Positions 1-5,549 of a stretch of DNA of 5,745 nt are shown here, one piece after another. A model generated the notes under the pieces. The model ran no database searches. It saw only the letters and a program-made list of their open reading frames with translations, and was not told the DNA's origin. A program made the position numbers and the translations under genes. Every line of letters begins with the position of its first letter. The first letter of the stretch is position 1. The stretch lies in NCBI GenBank assembly GCA_943328365.2, contig CALPZT020000118.1:1-5745 (forward strand). The letters run 5' to 3'. This DNA is from Bifidobacterium breve. Its GTDB lineage: Bacteria; Actinomycetota; Actinomycetes; S36-B12.

Positions 1-553
1 CGATGCGGGCCATCTCCTGCTGCATCGCGGTACTCGAGTCGAGTCCGAGGACGAGGGAACGATCGATCTTGATGATGTCGAAGTCGAAGTCGTCGAGGAG
101 GTCGCGGCTGTCGGCGCCGGCACCATAGTCGTCGAGTGCCGAGGTATGACCGAGGTCGCGGATATCGCGCAGGAATGCGTTCGAGACGTCGCTTGATGGC
201 ATGGGGTAGCTCTCGGTGAACTCCAGGGTCATCGGGCTCACATGACTGGCAATCAGCTCGGTGAGCCTGCCGCGACGATGGCCGCTTGCCAGCACCGAGT
301 TGTGGACATTCACCGAGCAGTGCGCGCCGCAGGCACCGGCGAGGGACTCCTTGATCTCGAACTGCCAGGCGAGGATTCGCATGCATTCGTCCATCCCGAG
401 CGAGGAGAAGAACCGCTCGATGTCAGCGATGCCATCGGGTCTGGTGAGGATCTCCCCCGCGATGCGATCGGGCTCGGAGGAAAAGAAGTAGCGCTGATAG
501 AAGGCCTCGAGTTCCACGCCACGAACAGTGATCGCGTTGAGTTTCTCGCCCAT
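1..553 (-). CDS. EAL-domain protein (probable c-di-GMP phosphodiesterase), C-terminus cut by window edge
   Basis: The visible 184 residues read as an EAL domain from almost the first residue, with no sensor or GGDEF domain in front. Family landmarks seen: EIL at 34-36 in place of EAL, the metal-site Asn at N82 in VNVHNS, LEFTES at 110-115 (E111 and E114), LDDYGAG at 140-146 matching loop-6 DDFGTG, and DIIKIDRS at 159-166 with K162. These are residues that active EAL enzymes use to bind metals and cleave c-di-GMP to pGpG, so activity is likely, but the EGVE and EGxQ motifs lie beyond the edge and cannot be checked. The ATG at 553 is chosen because AGGGG (561-565) sits 7 nt upstream and an in-frame stop occurs at 590-592. 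It is the last gene of a same-strand run with the GGDEF and GAF-LuxR genes, but a 186-bp structured gap suggests its own control. A degenerate c-di-GMP-binding receptor is the alternative. Confidence 0.85.
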   Translation of the reverse strand, partial: MGEKLNAITVRGVELEAFYQRYFFSSEPDRIAGEILTRPDGIADIERFFSSLGMDECMRILAWQFEIKESLAGACGAHCSVNVHNSVLASGHRRGRLTELIASHVSPMTLEFTESYPMPSSDVSNAFLRDIRDLGHTSALDDYGAGADSRDLLDDFDFDIIKIDRSLVLGLDSSTAMQQEMARI

Positions 554-584
554 GCGGCCGCCCCTATCCGGGCCCGCGTCCAAA

Positions 585-600
585 GACGGTTATGACCGTC
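585..600. promoter_or_regulatory. Perfect 16-bp dyad upstream of the EAL gene
   Basis: GACGGT-TATG-ACCGTC is a perfect 6-bp inverted repeat around a 4-bp centre, ending 32 bp before the EAL start codon. Its size and symmetry fit either a small RNA hairpin or an operator for a dimeric regulator such as the neighbouring LuxR-type protein. Sequence alone does not decide between them. Confidence 0.45.
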
Positions 601-607
601 CGGGGCC

Positions 608-654
608 GTGGCAGCAACGTACCCCCGAAGGGGCCACGGGGGTACGTTGCCCAC
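608..654 (-). other. Long stem-loop with competing inner hairpin
   Basis: Arms GCAACGTACCCCC (614-626) and GGGGGTACGTTGC (638-650) are perfectly complementary over 13 bp with an 11-nt loop. A further GTGG/CCAC pairing (608-611 with 651-654) follows across a 2-nt bulge. On the minus strand the loop side also contains CCCC-TTCG-GGGG, a UUCG-type tetraloop hairpin that competes for the same G run. Separately, CCGTGGC (606-612) can pair with GCCACGG (633-639). Mutually exclusive folds of this kind occur in attenuators, but no U-tract follows. It is the strongest hairpin I found in the window. Confidence 0.65.
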
Positions 655-659
655 GAAAT

Positions 660-691
660 TGAAGGACGCGCCAGCACGCGAATGTCCTTCA
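660..691 (-). other. Stem-loop downstream of the GAF-LuxR gene
   Basis: TGAAGGAC (660-667) pairs with GTCCTTCA (684-691) over 8 bp. An inner GCG/CGC stem (668-670 with 677-679) closes the loop CCAGCA, and a short bulge (680-683) lies on one side. It begins about 48 bp after the luxR stop codon, so it may protect or end that transcript, although no T-run follows. Confidence 0.5.
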
Positions 692-739
692 GCACACACA
701 TTCCCGCAACCAGGGGCCGGTGTCCCGTCGAACGCGCGA

Positions 740-1600
740 TCAAGACCGGTCTATGACCGATGGCTCCGCGGGAGTGACGAGTCCGATCGACGCTGCCACC
801 GAAACGGCATCTGAACGACTGTTCACGTTGAGCGCCCGATAGAGCCGCAGGGTCTCCTGGCGGATCGTCGACTCGCTGTAGCCGAGGTCGAGCGCGATCG
901 ACCGATTCGTCTTCTCCAGGGCGAGCAACTGCAGTACCTGCAATTGACGAGCGGAGAGGCTGACGTCGGCGCGCCGCGGCGGGCCTCCCAGTGGGCCGTC
1001 GCTGGGTACGGCGAACAGGCTGCCGGAACGTCGCGAATCAGACTGGCCCACATGCAATTCGAGAAGGCTCTTCACCGCCGCGACGAAAGGACCGCTCGCC
1101 GGGTTCGATGGCAGCTCATCGCTGAATGACAGCACGACGACGAGGAGCGGAATCCCGAGCCTCGTCAGCGGCGCCACGATGAGCCCGCTGGCGCCGGCGA
1201 TCGATATCGGACATGACCCGGTCGCCTCGATGACGTCGATGAGTTCCGGGAACCACACCACCTCATCGGTGCTCATGGCGCGATGCATGGGCGAGTCAAG
1301 CTGAAAGGGCACCGATGCAAGCGCCTGAGCCTGCCCACTCGGGTAACCGTAGGAGGAGTGTAGCGAGAGCGACCCATCCGTTACCGGGGCGAAAACAGCA
1401 AGCCCGTTGCACTTCCAACTATCGAAGATTCGCAGCACCAGCAGCCTCGCGAGGTCGTCCCAGCTCGGGCTCACGAGGAGGGTCTGTGCAAGGAGCCCGA
1501 GGCGCTCAATTCGATCAGGCAGATGCGAGAGCAGTGCATCACTGCGCGCGTTCGAGGCCGAGAGAGCCGATGGCTCCGGCTGGTACCGATCAGTCGACAT
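740..1600 (-). CDS. GAF-domain LuxR-type transcriptional regulator
   Basis: 286 residues. A GAF-like sensory fold spans about 30-182: a hydrophobic strand and helix pattern around LAVFAPVTDG, a central FPEL segment, and GLIVAPLTRLGIPLLVVVLSF. A linker (about 185-212) leads to a LuxR/NarL-type helix-turn-helix at about 215-275, recognisable from LSARQLQVLQLL, NRSIALDLGYSESTIR and LYRALNVNSRSDAV. There is no response-regulator receiver domain, so input probably comes through a ligand or redox signal at the GAF domain; no ligand can be read from the sequence. The ATG at 1600 is supported by GAGG and GGAG in the 1605-1614 stretch. The gene starts 15 bp after the diguanylate cyclase stop, and its GGAG overlaps the end of that gene, suggesting co-transcription and coupling. 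It could control its own operon or the following EAL gene; that is inference. Confidence 0.88.
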   Translation of the reverse strand: MSTDRYQPEPSALSASNARSDALLSHLPDRIERLGLLAQTLLVSPSWDDLARLLVLRIFDSWKCNGLAVFAPVTDGSLSLHSSYGYPSGQAQALASVPFQLDSPMHRAMSTDEVVWFPELIDVIEATGSCPISIAGASGLIVAPLTRLGIPLLVVVLSFSDELPSNPASGPFVAAVKSLLELHVGQSDSRRSGSLFAVPSDGPLGGPPRRADVSLSARQLQVLQLLALEKTNRSIALDLGYSESTIRQETLRLYRALNVNSRSDAVSVAASIGLVTPAEPSVIDRS

Positions 1601-1615
1601 GTCGCCTCATCTCCG

Positions 1616-2452
1616 TTAGGTGGTGCGTTTGCGTCCAACAAGTTTCGCCTCGTACAGCGCCGTGTCGGCTGCTGCCAATGCGGTATCGAGTGGCTGGCCC
1701 GAGGGCCACTCGGCAACGCCGAACGACACGGCGACGGGGATCCGGTGACCCGTCACCTGAATGTGATCGCACGTGACTGCGGCTTGCGCTCGCGCGAGGA
1801 TCGGCGCTGAACTGGCGGCGGGAGCGTCGAGGACGACGACGAATTCATCACCGCCCCATCGCCCGACCAGATCGGTGGGCGCCAGTGCACCGGCCAGTCG
1901 CCATGCGACCTCGGTGATGAGGATGTCGCCGACCAAATGGCCATAGGCATCGTTCACTGCCTTGAGCCCATCGATGTCGAAGATCGCCACGGTTCGCTGC
2001 GAGTCGGCCTCCTGGCTACTCACGAACTTCAGGACGCCCCAACGATTTCGGACCCCGGTGAGTTCGTCGGTCTCGGACATTCGCCTGATCTCGCCCACCG
2101 TGGCCGCCTCGCGCTCAGCCGATGACAGGCGCACCTGTAGTCGCTGCCGAAGAACCGAGGCGAACACCGCGAGGATGCCGGCTAGGGCGATGGTCGCAAG
2201 ACGCAGCGAATCGGAGGCGCCGATCCGCTCTGGCGAGACCAGGCCGAAGGTGACTGCGGCCAGCCAGGTCACGCCGGCGATCATGGCGGTAACGGCGGGA
2301 CGAGAGAACATGGCAGCGAAGATTGGGACGGCGGCGAGGAGGCCCATGAACGAGGTCCTCGGCCCTTCGACCACCTCTGCCAGCAGGATGAGCGCGAGTC
2401 CAACGAGTGGCACGAGAACGCCGAGTGACCACGATCCCAACTCTCGAGCCAA
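1616..2452 (-). CDS. Membrane-anchored GGDEF diguanylate cyclase
   Basis: 278 residues. Hydrophobic stretches at about 9-27, 35-49, 53-72 and 84-101 form an N-terminal membrane region, probably four helices. A cytoplasmic GGDEF domain follows: TDELTGVRNR (128-137), FDIDGLKAVND (158-168, metal ligand D159) and an intact GGDEF at 200-204, so it should condense two GTP into c-di-GMP. The inhibitory I-site, normally RxxD five residues before GGDEF, reads APTD (191-194): the Asp is kept but the Arg is lost, so classical product feedback is probably absent. The start is unusual. The only start in this frame before the first membrane helix with nearby G-rich sequence is TTG at 2452, 4 nt after a run of 13 Gs, and the frame is closed by TAA at 2471-2473. 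The gene is followed closely by the GAF-LuxR gene. The membrane part resembles no sensor family I can name. Confidence 0.9.
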   Translation of the reverse strand: MARELGSWSLGVLVPLVGLALILLAEVVEGPRTSFMGLLAAVPIFAAMFSRPAVTAMIAGVTWLAAVTFGLVSPERIGASDSLRLATIALAGILAVFASVLRQRLQVRLSSAEREAATVGEIRRMSETDELTGVRNRWGVLKFVSSQEADSQRTVAIFDIDGLKAVNDAYGHLVGDILITEVAWRLAGALAPTDLVGRWGGDEFVVVLDAPAASSAPILARAQAAVTCDHIQVTGHRIPVAVSFGVAEWPSGQPLDTALAAADTALYEAKLVGRKRTT

Positions 2453-2456
2453 TGAG

Positions 2457-2469
2457 CCCCCCCCCCCCC
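2457..2469. repeat. 13-nt C/G homopolymer at the cyclase translation start
   Basis: Thirteen consecutive C on the plus strand give G13 on the mRNA of the GGDEF gene, ending 4 nt before its TTG start. It may act as a weak Shine-Dalgarno sequence. Tracts this long slip during replication and are also a common source of sequencing or assembly error. Confidence 0.9.
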
Positions 2470-2490
2470 GTTATTCCTAGACCAGCAATT

Positions 2491-2519
2491 CCGGCAGCAC
2501 CTATCGATCATGCTGTCGG
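2491..2519 (-). other. Hairpin in the leader of the GGDEF gene
   Basis: CCG-G-CAGCA (2491-2499) is complementary to TGCTG-T-CGG (2511-2519) apart from one mismatch, leaving an 11-nt loop. It lies 39-67 bp upstream of the cyclase start, between the plsC-like gene and the G13 tract. The rest of the 176-bp spacer (2453-2628) shows no gene; a short GGCC/GGCC pairing around the C run near 2560 is weak. Confidence 0.35.
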
Positions 2520-2628
2520 AATCAGAGCAAGACAATGGCGACATGCCCAAGCTTCGGCCCCCCTCGGCCTTGAAACTGAAGGTCTATCCGGCTATGACCG
2601 ATCAATTGGTGCCTGTCGCGTCTCTCCC

Positions 2629-3390
2629 CTAGTCGCGTCCGCTTTTCCGTGCTTCACGCTCTGCGCGCTTGCGTTCCTCGATTGCCTCCGCCTCCTCGAG
2701 CGAAGGCGCGGTGCCCCCGCGGCGCTTCGGCAGCCACCAGGGGTCCTCACCCGGCTTCGGTGCCGGGTAGCGGTCGAGCGTCTGATCGAGAAGCTCAGTC
2801 ATCCGCGCATGCAGATCGACCGTGAGGGCCTCGGTGTCATCGCCTCGCTTCGGATGCATCGGCTCGCCTATGGTCATCGCCACCGTCTTGCCACGGGAGA
2901 AGTCCTTGCGGTCATAGCCGAGGATGCGCTGGCCGCCGAAGACGATCATCGGGATGAGCGGCACATCCGCCGCGATCGCCATGCGAACCGCCCCGTTCTT
3001 GATGTCCTTCACCTCGAATGACCTGCTCATCGTCGCCTCGGGGAACACGCCGATGAGCTCTCCCTCCTTTGCTGCGCGCACGGCGTCGCGAAACGCCTGG
3101 GATCCTGCCTCGCGATCAACCGGGATGTGCTTCATGCCGCGCATGAGCGGCCCGCCGACCGGATGCCGAAAGATCGCGTCCTTCGCCATGAAGCGGACGA
3201 GCCGATGGCCGGCATACTCCGCCGGGAGCCCGGAGAGCGCGAAGTCGAGGTAGCTCGTGTGGTTGATGGCGATGATCGCTCCGCCTGAGCGCGGGATTCG
3301 GTCAAGGCCGACGATGTCGAACCGAATCCCGAGGGCAGCGAACAGGGTCTTCGCTGTGAGGATCACCGGACGGTAGACGAGTTCAGCCAT
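2629..3390 (-). CDS. PlsC-type 1-acylglycerol-3-phosphate acyltransferase family protein
   Basis: 253 residues from the ATG at 3390. The lysophospholipid acyltransferase block is clear: NHTSYLD with catalytic H44 and D49 (HX4D), a GGPLMRGMKHIPVDRE segment around 79-94 matching the substrate-binding motif, FPEATMSRSFE (116-126) in the position of FPEGTRS, and VPLIPM (143-148). The family transfers an acyl chain to lysophosphatidate or a related lipid at the inner membrane face; the exact acceptor here cannot be told. A charged C-terminal tail (about 211-253), with DPWWLPKRRGG followed by a Glu/Arg-rich helix, is as I recall from actinobacterial members. A longer form from GTG at 3423 adds 11 residues, but neither start has a clear ribosome binding site; the ATG gives the N-terminus (MAELVYRPVI) typical of such proteins. 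It is divergent from the USP gene and 176 bp upstream of the cyclase gene. Confidence 0.9.
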   Translation of the reverse strand: MAELVYRPVILTAKTLFAALGIRFDIVGLDRIPRSGGAIIAINHTSYLDFALSGLPAEYAGHRLVRFMAKDAIFRHPVGGPLMRGMKHIPVDREAGSQAFRDAVRAAKEGELIGVFPEATMSRSFEVKDIKNGAVRMAIAADVPLIPMIVFGGQRILGYDRKDFSRGKTVAMTIGEPMHPKRGDDTEALTVDLHARMTELLDQTLDRYPAPKPGEDPWWLPKRRGGTAPSLEEAEAIEERKRAEREARKSGRD

Positions 3391-3544
3391 GAAGATGAGG
3401 CTATCGGCTCTACGGACCCTCACGAGAGGAGTAGCCCGTATTGCCGAGGCTCGGGTTCACGTCGCCTCGACACGGGACTTTCGTCCCAATGGGACGGGCC
3501 CATGTCCCCTCACCATTTCGGCATGGCGAGGCGATTCTTAGGCC
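3391..3544. promoter_or_regulatory. Divergent intergenic region between plsC-like and USP genes
   Basis: This spacer should hold promoters for both directions. Besides the GGGAC/GTCCC cluster at 3474-3508, it contains an 11-bp dyad, CCGAG-G-CTCGG (3444-3454), nearer the plsC-like gene. I could not assign -10 or -35 boxes with confidence on either strand. The USP ribosome binding site is weak (AGG at 3540-3542; GCGAGG further away). Confidence 0.5.
3474..3508. promoter_or_regulatory. DosR/DevR-like box cluster upstream of the USP operon
   Basis: GGGACTTTCGTCCC (3474-3487) is a 14-bp dyad matching the core of the mycobacterial DosR box (GGGACTWWAGTCCC) at 13 of 14 positions. Another GGGAC (3491-3495) and GTCCC (3504-3508) follow, so four half-sites alternate in orientation within 35 bp, ending 36 bp before the USP start codon. 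In mycobacteria such boxes sit upstream of hypoxia-induced genes, including universal stress proteins and the CBS protein Hrp1. The same gene types follow here, which makes the operator call stronger than the motif alone. The cognate regulator is not identified in the window; the GAF-LuxR protein has the right kind of DNA-binding domain but no receiver domain. Confidence 0.65.
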
Positions 3545-4447
3545 ATGGATGAGACCCTGTGGGCCGGACGTGTCGTTGTGGGGGTCGACGGAAGCCCCGA
3601 GTCGAGATTGGCGGCTGACTGGGCCGCAGTCGAAGCCACGGCACGTGGAAGGGGTCTCACCGTCGTCCATGCCGTCCTTCCGCCCGTCGGCTCGTCGTCA
3701 TTCGGGCCTTCGATGCCGGTCGGCCTCAACGTCATGGCGGAAATTCGCGATGGGGCGCTCGCCGAACTCGACGCCATCGCCGCTTCGCTCTCAGCGCCTG
3801 ATATCCGAACCCACGTCGAGGTCGGGTCTCCGAGCGGCACGCTCATCGGGGCTTCGGAGACATCGAGCATGGTCGTCGTCGGATCGAGGGGCCAGGGCGG
3901 GTTCAAGGGCTTGATCCTCGGCTCAGTGAGCACGCAGGTCGCGACCCACGCGGTGAGCCCGGCGATCGTCGTCCGAGCCCTGCCTGATCCCGGCGCCGAC
4001 ACCGTTGTCGTTGGGATCGACGGCAATCCCGGATCGACTTCCGCGATCGACTTCGCATTCGAGATGGCCAGTCGGCACGGCTGGCGCCTCGTGGCCGTCC
4101 ACGCCTGGGAGGCGCCTGCCTACGACGTCCTCGTGGTTCCGAGCACGGCCGGCGCGATACCCCTTGACGATCTATCCGCGGAGGAGGCTCGATTGTCAGC
4201 CGAGACCCTCGCGGGCTTCACGGCCGACTATCCCGATGTCGTCGTGGAGGAATCCATCGTCCATGGGTCTGCGCGGAGCGCGATCATCGAGGCATCGGCA
4301 CGGGCAGCGCTCGTCGTCGTCGGAACCCGGGGCCACGGTCAGGTTGTCGGCGCAGTGATCGGGTCCGTCAGCCACGGGGTGCTGCACCATGCACGCGTTC
4401 CCGTTGCCGTGATCTCCGGCCGCAGGACAGCGCGAGTCACGCCATGA
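3545..4447 (+). CDS. Tandem-domain universal stress protein (UspA family)
   Basis: 300 residues made of two UspA domains, about 8-144 and 153-291. Each begins with a VVVG(V/I)DG strand carrying the conserved Asp, and each ends with the ATP-binding signature G-2X-G-9X-G-S: G113, G116, G126, S127 in the first and G260, G263, G273, S274 in the second. Both domains are therefore predicted to bind ATP, as in mycobacterial tandem USPs such as Rv2623. The protein should be soluble and cytoplasmic; it has no signal peptide or membrane segment. The ATG at 3545 leaves a normal short N-terminus before the first strand, although its ribosome binding site is weak. It overlaps the CBS gene by ATGA (4444-4447), indicating translational coupling, and lies directly behind the DosR-like boxes, so induction by low oxygen or stasis is the likely regulation. 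Partners or clients cannot be read from the sequence. Confidence 0.93.
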   Translation: MDETLWAGRVVVGVDGSPESRLAADWAAVEATARGRGLTVVHAVLPPVGSSSFGPSMPVGLNVMAEIRDGALAELDAIAASLSAPDIRTHVEVGSPSGTLIGASETSSMVVVGSRGQGGFKGLILGSVSTQVATHAVSPAIVVRALPDPGADTVVVGIDGNPGSTSAIDFAFEMASRHGWRLVAVHAWEAPAYDVLVVPSTAGAIPLDDLSAEEARLSAETLAGFTADYPDVVVEESIVHGSARSAIIEASARAALVVVGTRGHGQVVGAVIGSVSHGVLHHARVPVAVISGRRTARVTP

Positions 4448-4857
4448 CGCCCTCCCTCGCCGCGGCAGCACCGGGCGCCCGGATCGACAAGGTGATGTCG
4501 AAACCCGTACTCACTGTGGAGATCGACGCATCGCTCTGGGACGCCTGGCAACTGCTCTTCGTCTCGGGCCTCAGACATCTGGTCGTGCTCGACACCGACG
4601 GCTCACCCCTGGGCGTCATCAGTGACCGAAATGTGCTTGCCCAGCCACCGGCGACCATGGAGCACCTGCAGGCGCGCAGCGTCCGAGACGTGCTCGGCCG
4701 CCTGCCACGGCTGAGGGTCCTGCCCAGTGATCATCCAACCGTCGCCGCGGCAATCATGCGCGAGCATTCCGTCGAGGCCGTCGCAGTTGTCGACGTGCGC
4801 GAGCGCCTCGTCGGAATCGTCTCCGAGTCGGATTTGGTGAGCTGGCTCGTCCAATAG
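4444..4857 (+). CDS. Two-CBS-domain protein
   Basis: 137 residues, nearly all made of a CBS pair. CBS1 (about 14-66) runs from IDKVMSKPVLTVEIDASL to LGVISDRNVL; CBS2 (about 79-136) runs from SVRDVLG to LVGIVSESDLVSWL. CBS pairs commonly bind adenine nucleotides in the cleft and act as energy sensors; no effector domain is attached, so it would work as a free sensor or by binding a partner. Size and architecture match stand-alone CBS proteins such as mycobacterial Hrp1 (Rv2626c), but this protein has no cysteine, so any Cys-dependent feature of Hrp1 is absent. The ATG overlaps the USP stop codon (ATGA), and orn starts 9 bp after its TAG, so all three genes are probably one transcript. A physical partnership with the USP is a reasonable guess only. 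Confidence 0.9.
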   Translation: MTPSLAAAAPGARIDKVMSKPVLTVEIDASLWDAWQLLFVSGLRHLVVLDTDGSPLGVISDRNVLAQPPATMEHLQARSVRDVLGRLPRLRVLPSDHPTVAAAIMREHSVEAVAVVDVRERLVGIVSESDLVSWLVQ

Positions 4858-4866
4858 GCTGCGCTC

Positions 4867-5493
4867 ATGGCTGCCAATGATCGTCTCGTATGGATCGATT
4901 GCGAGATGACCGGCCTGAGCGTGCAGGCCGATGAGATCGTCGAGATCGCCTGCATCGTCACCGAGGCCGACCTCACCGAGATCGATGCGGGCATCAGCCT
5001 CGTCGTCAAGCCCAGTGACGCGCCGCTCGCCGCGATGGACCCGTTCGTCGTGAACATGCATACCGTCTCGGGCCTTCTCGACGAGATCCCGCAAGGCATC
5101 ACCCTCGCCGACGCCGAGCAGCAGGTGCTCGACTACATCAAGCAGCACGTGCCCGAGGAGCGCAAGGCCCCCCTGGCAGGCTCGAGTGTCTACGTCGACC
5201 GCGGCTTCCTTTCGAAATACATGCCCCTGCTCGATGCCCACCTCCATTACCGGCTCATCGACGTCTCGAGCATCAAGGAGCTGAGCAAGCGCTGGTACCC
5301 GCGGGTCTACTACGCATCCCCGGAGAAGACCGGCAACCACCGCGCCCTCGGCGATATCCGCGAGTCGATCGCCGAGCTTCGCTATTACCGCGCCGCCGTG
5401 TTCGTCGATCAGCCCGGGCCCGACTCAGAGACCGCAAAGTCCCTCGGGGTCAGCCACGTCGTCGAGCACCTCATCCAGCCGATGGGCGAATAG
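4867..5493 (+). CDS. orn: Oligoribonuclease (DEDDh 3'-5' exonuclease)
   Basis: 208 residues. The exonuclease core is intact: WIDCEMTGL supplies D11 and E13, SVYVDRGFL supplies D111, and NHRALGDIRESI supplies H158 and D163, which together form the DEDDh two-metal site. The family degrades RNA di- to short oligonucleotides to mononucleotides in the cytoplasm, and in organisms with c-di-GMP signalling it removes pGpG, the product of EAL enzymes. The length is slightly above the roughly 180 residues of E. coli Orn because of a C-terminal tail (about 180-208), which I believe is common in actinobacteria. The ATG at 4867 lies 9 bp after the CBS stop, with only a weak AGG-containing ribosome binding site, so it may depend on the upstream genes. 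It precedes tRNA-His, a gene order familiar from actinobacterial genomes. The usual AGNS segment reads AGSS here, a mild change. Confidence 0.96.
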   Translation: MAANDRLVWIDCEMTGLSVQADEIVEIACIVTEADLTEIDAGISLVVKPSDAPLAAMDPFVVNMHTVSGLLDEIPQGITLADAEQQVLDYIKQHVPEERKAPLAGSSVYVDRGFLSKYMPLLDAHLHYRLIDVSSIKELSKRWYPRVYYASPEKTGNHRALGDIRESIAELRYYRAAVFVDQPGPDSETAKSLGVSHVVEHLIQPMGE

Positions 5494-5549
5494 CCTGCGG
5501 CGCAAGGCAATTCAGGCGGACGCCTCTAAGGGCCCTGCGACTGCATTGG

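Larger units (their letters stand above)
554..739 (-). promoter_or_regulatory. Structured spacer/leader between the GAF-LuxR gene and the EAL gene
   Basis: This spacer holds no convincing gene. In the direction of transcription (minus strand) it contains three hairpins at 691-660, 654-608 and 600-585, followed by the EAL ribosome binding site at 565-561. None is followed by a T-run, so they are not textbook intrinsic terminators. They could end the luxR transcript, form a 5' leader regulating the EAL gene, or include an operator. I did not recognise a known riboswitch; it does not match my memory of the c-di-GMP-I (GEMM) consensus. Confidence 0.5.

Noticed and set aside
554..739. Known c-di-GMP riboswitch in the EAL leader
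   Set aside because: The hairpin arrangement and loop sequences do not match the GEMM consensus I remember; a covariance-model search would be needed to reopen this.
2281..2550. Minus-strand open frame starting upstream of the G13 tract
   Set aside because: As an independent gene it overlaps the cyclase in another frame and has low-complexity Cys/Ser-rich content. It is kept only as part of the slippage hypothesis.
2407..3021. Plus-strand open frame (204 codons) across the cyclase start and the plsC-like gene
   Set aside because: It reads the C13 tract as prolines and is otherwise the complement of the PlsC coding region; no domain and no ribosome binding site.
3031..3045. Non-canonical PlsC motif FPEATMS instead of FPEGTRS
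   Set aside because: The Glu is kept, and FPEAT-type variants with SRSFE following are, as I recall, normal for this actinobacterial subfamily, so it is not evidence of inactivation.
3391..3423. GTG start at 3423 for the plsC-like gene
   Set aside because: No ribosome binding site precedes it, and the 11 extra residues look unlike the family N-terminus, whereas ATG at 3390 gives the expected beginning.
3441..3914. Plus-strand open frame overlapping the USP start
   Set aside because: It is a shadow of the USP gene in another frame and would cover the DosR-like boxes; no family resemblance.
4603..5340. Long minus-strand open frame (245 codons) opposite the CBS and orn genes
   Set aside because: It is antisense to two well-supported genes, is rich in Asp/His/Val in the way that complements of high-GC codons are, and shows no recognisable domain.
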